From: Deltaproteobacteria bacterium
GTDB taxonomy: Bacteria > CG2-30-53-67
DNA: 50,004 bases
Assembly (NCBI GenBank): GCA_013151235.1
Contig: JAADIO010000040.1
Location: 1 to 50,004 of the forward strand
Direction of reading: 5' to 3'
Position numbers and translations under genes: made by a program. The notes beneath the pieces were generated by a model. It saw only the letters and a list, made by a program, of their open reading frames with translations, had not been told where the DNA came from and did no database searches. Positions 45,136 through 50,004 of this stretch are shown one piece after another; position 1 is the first letter of the stretch, and every line of letters starts with the position of its first letter.

Positions 45136-45277
45136 CCCCCCTTCCCCGACAAACCTTTGACAACCGACCGATTTCAGACGGCATCCCCGATGGACCCGGA
45201 AGAGTAGATCTTCTTTGTCTTCGATATTTTTATTTTAAAATCAGAGGGTTATATCATTTTAGCTCCATGGCCCCTTT

Positions 45278-45294
45278 TTGGCACAGACCTTGCT
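45278..45294 (+). promoter_or_regulatory. Sigma-54 (-24/-12) promoter of the PilZ / surface-protein unit
   Basis: TTGGCACAGACCTTGCT is a near-ideal match to YTGGCACG-N4-TTGCW with GG-N10-GC. Predicted start about 45306, just before the GGAG at 45311-45314. Confidence 0.88.
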
Positions 45295-45322
45295 TTTTTG
45301 ATAAAACAAAGGAGAAATGTCT

Positions 45323-45940
45323 ATGCCTGAACAAAGAGAATACGTTCGCGTCGAGGCCTATCTGCCGGTCAAGTACAAGATCCTCGATGAATCGGAATAT
45401 GAAGAAGCCCGAAAACGATGCAAAAAGCAGAAAGGGGGAACCTACCCCGAATCCATCGCTTCACTGTTGTCGGGGCTCAACCTGGAAAAACTGCGGGACC
45501 CCGACCCCATCAATCCGGAAGGAATTGAACCGGGCACAGCCAGGGTCTTGACCGAGATCGACCGGAAACTGAATATTCTCCTCCGGTTAATGGTGGAAAA
45601 CCGGCTCACCGACATCGAACAGGACCTTTGCCGGGAAGTCAACCTGAGCGGCGGAGGACTCCGTCTGGTCTTGCCGCAACAGCTCAGCCCCGGTGAGAAA
45701 ATCGGTCTGGAAATCACACTTCCCATGTTTCCACCGATCCCCCTCTTCACCATCGCCGAGGTCACCCGGGTGGTCCCGGAGAAAACTTCCAAAGAAGGCA
45801 CACCTGTTTTTGCAACCGCCCTGAAGTTCATCGAAATTGATGAGGACGACCGGGAGATGATCATCCGCTACGTCTTCAAACGACAGCGGCACACCCTCCG
45901 AAATCGCAACACCTGTGGGAAATCGACTGTCACATCCTGA
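45323..45940 (+). CDS. PilZ-domain c-di-GMP-binding-type protein
   Basis: 205 aa from ATG 45323 (GGAG 8 nt upstream; an ATG at 45317 is too close). The first part (EQREYVRVEAYLPVKYKILDE) resembles the R-x3-R region of PilZ proteins but the arginine spacing is imperfect. The second part (about 95-190) shows EVNLSGGGLRLVLPQQLSPGEKIGLEITLP with the D/N-x-SxxG motif. It is likely a c-di-GMP receptor or degenerate relative. It has its own sigma-54 promoter and is followed after 12 bp by the surface-protein gene, so c-di-GMP, sigma-54 and a surface protein appear linked. Confidence 0.85.
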   Translation: MPEQREYVRVEAYLPVKYKILDESEYEEARKRCKKQKGGTYPESIASLLSGLNLEKLRDPDPINPEGIEPGTARVLTEIDRKLNILLRLMVENRLTDIEQDLCREVNLSGGGLRLVLPQQLSPGEKIGLEITLPMFPPIPLFTIAEVTRVVPEKTSKEGTPVFATALKFIEIDEDDREMIIRYVFKRQRHTLRNRNTCGKSTVTS

Positions 45941-45952
45941 GGAATCCCAGTT

Positions 45953-48331
45953 ATGAACATCTTTCTTGCCCTTCTGTTCTGCCTTCTGCAAATTGCAGGA
46001 CCGGCGTTCGGCGCCGTCTTGCTGCCCCGGACCGGACAGTACACGACCTACGCATCGGGTGACGACGGAGAACTACAGGCCGGCCTGGCCTGGCCTTCCC
46101 CCCGCTTTACCGACAACGGCGACGGAAGTGTCACCGATACGCTGACCGGGCTCCTCTGGTCGACCGACGCCAACCTCATGGTCTCCAGAGATTTCTCCTT
46201 TGATCCTGACGGTGACGGAAAGGTTCCCTTCCAGTCGGCCCTCGACTATCTCGACAAACTTAACAGTGAAAAATATCTCGGCTATTCCGACTGGCACCTT
46301 CCGAACCGGAAGGAACTGATGAGCCTTGTCGATTCCAGCCGGCACGACCCCGCCCTCCCGCTCTATCATCCCTTCGTCTCCGTCGTTTCCGCCCCTTACT
46401 GGACGTCCACAACGGCATCGCAAAATCCGACCCGAGCATGGACCGTGGACATGTACAACGGTCAGATCTGGGATACGGCAAAAACCGGGAGCGGAGGCCA
46501 TGTCTGGCCGGTCCGGACCGGAACGACCGGAGCGCTTCAGCTTCCCCGTACGGGACAGAGTTCCTGCTATGACGATGGAGGGAATCCCATCGCCTGTTCC
46601 GGAACGGGACAGGACGGAGACATCGCAGCAGGAAGCGTGTGGCCCTCTCCCCGCTACACCGACCTCGGCGACGGAAGTGTTCTCGATCATCTCACGGGAC
46701 TCATGATCCCCAGGGACGGAAACCTCATGGCCACGAGAGACCCATCCTTCGACAATGACGACTCCCCCGGCGACGGACGGGTCTACTGGACCGATGCCCT
46801 CAACTATGTAACAAAACTGAATCGTGAACTTTTTCTCGGACACGACGACTGGCGCCTCCCGAACGTAGTCGAATTGGAAAGCTTCATTGACGCAGAAAAA
46901 AACAGCCCCGCACTCACCGGAGGAGCCCCCTTCGACAACATCCGGACCGACGCCGCTTACTGGAGCGGCACCACCCAGGCCGCCGATACGGGAAACGCCT
47001 GGGTCGTCCATATGGGGAGCGGCTATGTCGTCGCCAATTTCAAGGCAAACCGGAAACGCTATGTCTGGCCCGTGCGTCTTGCCCGGGGAATGATCACCGG
47101 CTCAGTCCTTTTTAACGGAACCGGACTAAACGGCGTAACCATTACACTAAACGGTCCGACCAACCTCACGGCAGGCACCGACACCCAGGGAGGTTATACC
47201 TTCCTCGGTCTGGACAACGGAGACTACAGCGTCACCCCCACCCTCAACGGCTACGTCTTTACTCCGTCCGCCCTCAGCATCAACCTCGTCGGGCTTCCCG
47301 TCACCAGCCGGGATTTTACCGCTTCCTGTCTGAGCGATAACGACGGAGACAACGTCTGTGATGCTTTTGACAACTGCCCGAATACCGCGAATCCCGGTCA
47401 GAACGATTGCAACAGCAACGGAATCGGGGATCTGTGTGATCCGGATCCCTACCCGCCCGAAATCTGCGACGGAATCGACAACAACTGTAACGGGGTCATC
47501 GATGAAGGACTGACACAAGCCTGTTCCACGGCCTGCGGCACGGGAACCGAATCCTGTTCCGCCGGGGCCTGGGTCAACTGCACGGCCCCGCCCGTACTGA
47601 ATGAAGTCTGCGACGGGATTGACAACAACTGCAACGGCCAAATCGATGAAGGGGTCACCAACGCCTGCGGAACCTGCGGTCCGACACCCGTCGAAATCTG
47701 CGACGGACTGGACAACAATTGCAACGGCACCGTTGACGAAAACCTGACCCGGAGCTGCTCCACAGCCTGCGGAACAGGGACGGAAACTTGCGCCTCGGGC
47801 GCCTGGGTCGATTGTACGGCGCCGCAACCAAGCCCGGAGCTCTGCGACGGAATCGACAACAACTGTAACGGGGTCATCGACGAAGGATGCAGTTGTACCA
47901 ACGGCACGTCACGCCCCTGCGGGACCGATGTCGGCGCCTGCAGCACGGGTGTTCAGACCTGCACCAACGGGGTCTGGGAAACAACCTGCGCGGGAGAAAC
48001 CCCGCCGCAAACAGAGATCTGCGGTGACGGAATCGACAACGACTGTAACGGTATAATCGATGACAACTGCGTCAATACGAATGATGGAAATGGGGGAAGC
48101 AGCAATGGATCAGGAGGGACATCCACTCCGCCTGACCAGACACAACATACAACATCGCAGGAAGCCGTCACATCACCGCCCGCTGCCGGCGGAGGGGGAG
48201 GAGGCGGGGGAGGCTGCTCACTCATCCGGCAAGGCTCCCCTTCCCAGGGACCGGATGGTGGGATGGTTTTCCTACTCCTGTCGCCTCTCGGGATTATGCT
48301 GTGGAAACATTATCGCAGACCCCCGAAATAG
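45953..48331 (+). CDS. Secreted surface protein: two DUF1566 domains, a carboxypeptidase-regulatory-like domain, MopE-type repeats and a membrane anchor
   Basis: 792 aa. A signal peptide (about 1-20, LALLFCLLQIAGPAFGA); two DUF1566/Lcl-type C-type-lectin-like domains (about 25-190 and 195-375, each with WHLPNRKEL or WRLPNVVEL and YVWPVR); a carboxypeptidase-regulatory-like beta domain (about 380-460); a thrombospondin-3-like DNDGDNVCDAFDNC; five (C)DGIDNNCNGxIDE repeats as in MopE/copper or calcium-binding surface proteins; then a Gly-run followed by CSLI and a hydrophobic segment (MVFLLLSPLGIMLW) with a basic end KHYRR, like an exosortase- or rhombosortase-type C-terminal sorting signal. Probably a surface-displayed binding protein. 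Co-transcribed with the PilZ gene. Confidence 0.87.
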   Translation: MNIFLALLFCLLQIAGPAFGAVLLPRTGQYTTYASGDDGELQAGLAWPSPRFTDNGDGSVTDTLTGLLWSTDANLMVSRDFSFDPDGDGKVPFQSALDYLDKLNSEKYLGYSDWHLPNRKELMSLVDSSRHDPALPLYHPFVSVVSAPYWTSTTASQNPTRAWTVDMYNGQIWDTAKTGSGGHVWPVRTGTTGALQLPRTGQSSCYDDGGNPIACSGTGQDGDIAAGSVWPSPRYTDLGDGSVLDHLTGLMIPRDGNLMATRDPSFDNDDSPGDGRVYWTDALNYVTKLNRELFLGHDDWRLPNVVELESFIDAEKNSPALTGGAPFDNIRTDAAYWSGTTQAADTGNAWVVHMGSGYVVANFKANRKRYVWPVRLARGMITGSVLFNGTGLNGVTITLNGPTNLTAGTDTQGGYTFLGLDNGDYSVTPTLNGYVFTPSALSINLVGLPVTSRDFTASCLSDNDGDNVCDAFDNCPNTANPGQNDCNSNGIGDLCDPDPYPPEICDGIDNNCNGVIDEGLTQACSTACGTGTESCSAGAWVNCTAPPVLNEVCDGIDNNCNGQIDEGVTNACGTCGPTPVEICDGLDNNCNGTVDENLTRSCSTACGTGTETCASGAWVDCTAPQPSPELCDGIDNNCNGVIDEGCSCTNGTSRPCGTDVGACSTGVQTCTNGVWETTCAGETPPQTEICGDGIDNDCNGIIDDNCVNTNDGNGGSSNGSGGTSTPPDQTQHTTSQEAVTSPPAAGGGGGGGGGCSLIRQGSPSQGPDGGMVFLLLSPLGIMLWKHYRRPPK

Positions 48332-48571
48332 CACACCGGTGCCAAGCCTCACATCCGACATCCCGAAACAGCCGGATCGACGTAAACACCATCAAGCCCC
48401 TTTTCTTTGAATTCCCGCGTTGTACGTCTTCTCTCTTGTCCCCCAAAAAAACCGGAACAGCAGGAGGTTTTGTCGAATTTACAAGGCTGAACTTATCATA
48501 TATGATGGGTTGAATATTGCATACGCACCTTGGAATTCCCCGGTAACGGGAGACGGAAAGGAGAAAAAATT

Positions 48572-48754
48572 ATGCGAATAGAAGCACCGTACTACCCTAT
48601 TATTTATGTTCGGGGGTTCGCTGCCGGCATGAAAGAGATCGAAGACACGACGGCCACCCCTTACATGGGATTCAAAGCCGGGGACACCCATCCTCCGCGA
48701 CCCGGATTCCGGGGCCGATTAATCCTCAAGATCAGTCCCTGGAATCAGGAATGA
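48572..48754 (+). pseudogene. Truncated fragment resembling the start of an alpha/beta-hydrolase-like protein
   Basis: 60 codons from ATG 48572 with AAAGGAG at 48558-48564. The first about 35 residues, MRIEAPYYPIIYVRGFAAGM... PYMGFK, recall the N-terminus of a larger conserved hydrolase-like protein; the rest (AGDTHPPRPGF...) does not, and the frame stops early. I read it as a decayed or truncated gene. Recognition is from memory of the family pattern. Confidence 0.45.
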
Positions 48755-48804
48755 CGCTATCGGCCGGATCGCAAAAGGAAAAAGAGCCTACCCCCTGCAT
48801 GTAA

Positions 48805-49575
48805 TCAAGAAGCCATCGGCAATGCCTTTACGAGCAATGCTGCAGCGACATCCAGATGTTTCTCGGGTGTCAGTAAAGGGCCCAGGATCCGTGTCTGGCC
48901 GCCCCGGGTCAATAAACGATCATCGAACACGGCATCCGGGATTTGTCTTCGCAATTCCGAAACAACATGATTGAAGTTCGCTGCCTGCGAAACCTGCAAT
49001 GCCTTCCCGAGAGAAACATACTGGAGTCCATTCTCACGCATCACAACCGTCGGCCGGTTCTTCGAATAAAGATAAAGAAAACGCTCACGATCCTGCTCCT
49101 CGGTCCGGACTTGCCGCCTTGTCTTTTTGGTTAACATCAACCCCTGCGTCATGATGACCCTTCCTGCACTGAACCTGCGCTCTTTCACCATTTCCTTTTC
49201 CGTACGGACGGTCACAGCGGAACCGTAGAGGATCAATTGGACGTCGCCATAAAGCAGATCAACCGTTTGCCTGTGACGACCTTCAGCACACAAGGATCGC
49301 GGAGTCAATTCAAACTTCCTTACAAGGAAACGTGTACGATCGGACTCAACCTCCTCATGACGGAGAACAAGCGTCCTGAAACCATGCTCCCTAAGTTTCG
49401 TGGCAAGCTCTTCAGCAGGCCCCAGCTCATGGAACACACCTACAACAGATGGCCCGGCACCGGAAGAAAACAAACGCGAACGCGCTTCATACACCGTCTT
49501 GCCGAGAGTCACCGCAAGGACTTCCGATAAACGATCTACGTCTTTTCCCCAATCGTAAATTGCAATTATGTTCAT
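48805..49575 (-). CDS. Conserved protein of unknown function
   Basis: 256 aa. Begins MNIIAIYDWGKDVDRLSEVLAVTLGKTVYEARSRL, and has a basic, mostly mixed alpha/beta sequence with no signal peptide, membrane segment or motif I recognise. The start has GGAG about 8 nt upstream. The pattern VVGVFHELGPAEELATKLREHGF and the SGAGPSVVGVF segment suggest a nucleotide-binding-like N-terminal half, but I cannot assign it. It stands alone between a gene fragment and a transposase remnant. The 244 bp after it on the right shows nothing further except the transposase-end words near 49797. Confidence 0.75.
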   Translation of the reverse strand: MNIIAIYDWGKDVDRLSEVLAVTLGKTVYEARSRLFSSGAGPSVVGVFHELGPAEELATKLREHGFRTLVLRHEEVESDRTRFLVRKFELTPRSLCAEGRHRQTVDLLYGDVQLILYGSAVTVRTEKEMVKERRFSAGRVIMTQGLMLTKKTRRQVRTEEQDRERFLYLYSKNRPTVVMRENGLQYVSLGKALQVSQAANFNHVVSELRRQIPDAVFDDRLLTRGGQTRILGPLLTPEKHLDVAAALLVKALPMAS

Positions 49576-49819
49576 GGCTCAAACTCCATTATGGAACCAA
49601 AAGAAAACGCCGGCTCACATTGCATGTCCGGAACACCACATAGTCTCCCTCACATGAAGGTACATCCCTTGTCCATATGCAAAGAAATCATTCCAAGATA
49701 ATTATATCACCCGTACGTTCCAAAGCAGAGCATAATCCCCCTTATGGCGGTTCACTCCAACCCCACGTTGGTTCGATTAGAAGGAACTCCTCGGTTACAG
49801 GGGTCATATAGGGTCAGAG

Positions 49820-50004
49820 CTACACATTTGACATTTTCACCATTCGTTCAAGAACTCTCAACCGCCGGGCGAACCGTTTATCCGAAGCCCGCAGGGCGTC
49901 AAGACGCCTCACCGTCTGGCTGACCGCCGAAACAGTCAGCCCACCAAAAAAATCTCCTATTTCACTCAAACTGCGTTCGCTGTACTTGCGGCAAAGATAG
50001 ATCG
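49820..50004 (-). mobile_element. C-terminus of a REP-associated (Y1) transposase, partial at window edge
   Basis: Reverse-complement reading from 50003 gives a 60-residue C-terminal tail, IYLCRKYSERSLSEIGDFFG, with VSQTVRRLDALRA and an end LERMVKMSNV, stopping at the tag at 49820-49822. The DnaA-like helix-turn-helix pattern (YSERSLSEIGDFFGG..VSAVSQTVRRL) is typical at the end of REP-associated tyrosine transposases. The downstream words GGGGTCATATAGGGTCAGAG and TTTGACATT (49798-49835) are of the kind found at their ends. The catalytic part is outside the window. Confidence 0.75.

Noticed and set aside
45953-47100. Diversity-generating retroelement target in the DUF1566 domains
   Set aside because: DUF1566 is a known target fold, but no reverse transcriptase, template repeat or adenine-biased variable stretch is visible in the window.
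47440-48060. Tandem repeats as a possible CRISPR array
   Set aside because: The spaced similar words encode the CDGIDNNCNG protein repeats and lie wholly inside one reading frame.

Overview
The window (about 50 kb, moderately GC-rich) looks like chromosome from a Gram-negative, motile, menaquinone-using bacterium of the deltaproteobacterial/Nitrospirota type. This placement is inferred from gene content: futalosine-pathway menaquinone genes, ssrA/smpB, long arrays of RpfG-type receivers, MopE-like calcium-motif repeats, and sigma-54 plus sigma-28 promoters. No phylogenetic marker fixes the species.

Left end, 1-11.3 kb, is mostly housekeeping. It holds tmRNA and smpB (minus strand), a three-gene futalosine menaquinone cluster (mqnE, mqnC and an MTA-phosphorylase-like gene), a 650-bp non-coding stretch with an unusual cluster of DnaA-box-like words, clpC with its own promoter and terminator, an M48 peptidase, and a perfect 32-bp inverted-repeat element. 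A minus-strand trio follows: a small HD-GYP-N-like protein, an HDOD protein, and a degenerate receiver-GGDDF protein.

11.5-25.9 kb is the most striking part. A canonical sigma-54 promoter precedes three giant mosaic genes (about 1329, 2438 and 958 aa) that together carry about twelve transferase modules: GT9 x3, CgeB-like x1, GT4 x2, GT2 x5 and one sulfotransferase-like module, spaced by TPR repeats. They sit directly upstream of the flagellin operon, so I infer a flagellin (or surface) glycan assembly line.

25.9-31.9 kb is the flagellar filament cluster fliC-flaG-fliD-fliS-fliT-like. It has a sigma-28 promoter and a long structured leader in front of fliC, and a 19-bp hairpin between fliC and flaG.

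32-38.9 kb is a minus-strand signalling operon read from a good sigma-28 promoter: a membrane histidine kinase with two PAS domains and a Cys-rich segment, then a receiver-PAS protein and two HD-GYP response regulators joined by identical 8-bp ATG-N2-TGA overlaps. A further receiver protein lies beyond a composite repeat.

39-42.4 kb has three more glycan genes: a GT4, a GT9 with a helical tail, and a protein resembling only the N-terminal domain of Maf flagellin glycosyltransferases. 42.5-45.1 kb is a plus-strand, sigma-28-preceded set: a FlgM-associated small protein, a receiver protein and a receiver-GAF-HD-GYP protein. 45.3-48.3 kb is a second sigma-54 unit encoding a PilZ protein and a secreted DUF1566/MopE-repeat surface protein. 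The right end has a truncated hydrolase-like fragment, an unknown conserved protein, and the C-terminus of a REP-associated (Y1) transposase that runs off the window.

Taken together, 11-48 kb reads as one flagellum/surface and c-di-GMP island. Sigma-54 units make the glycan enzymes and a surface protein; sigma-28 units make the filament and the c-di-GMP-degrading signalling proteins.
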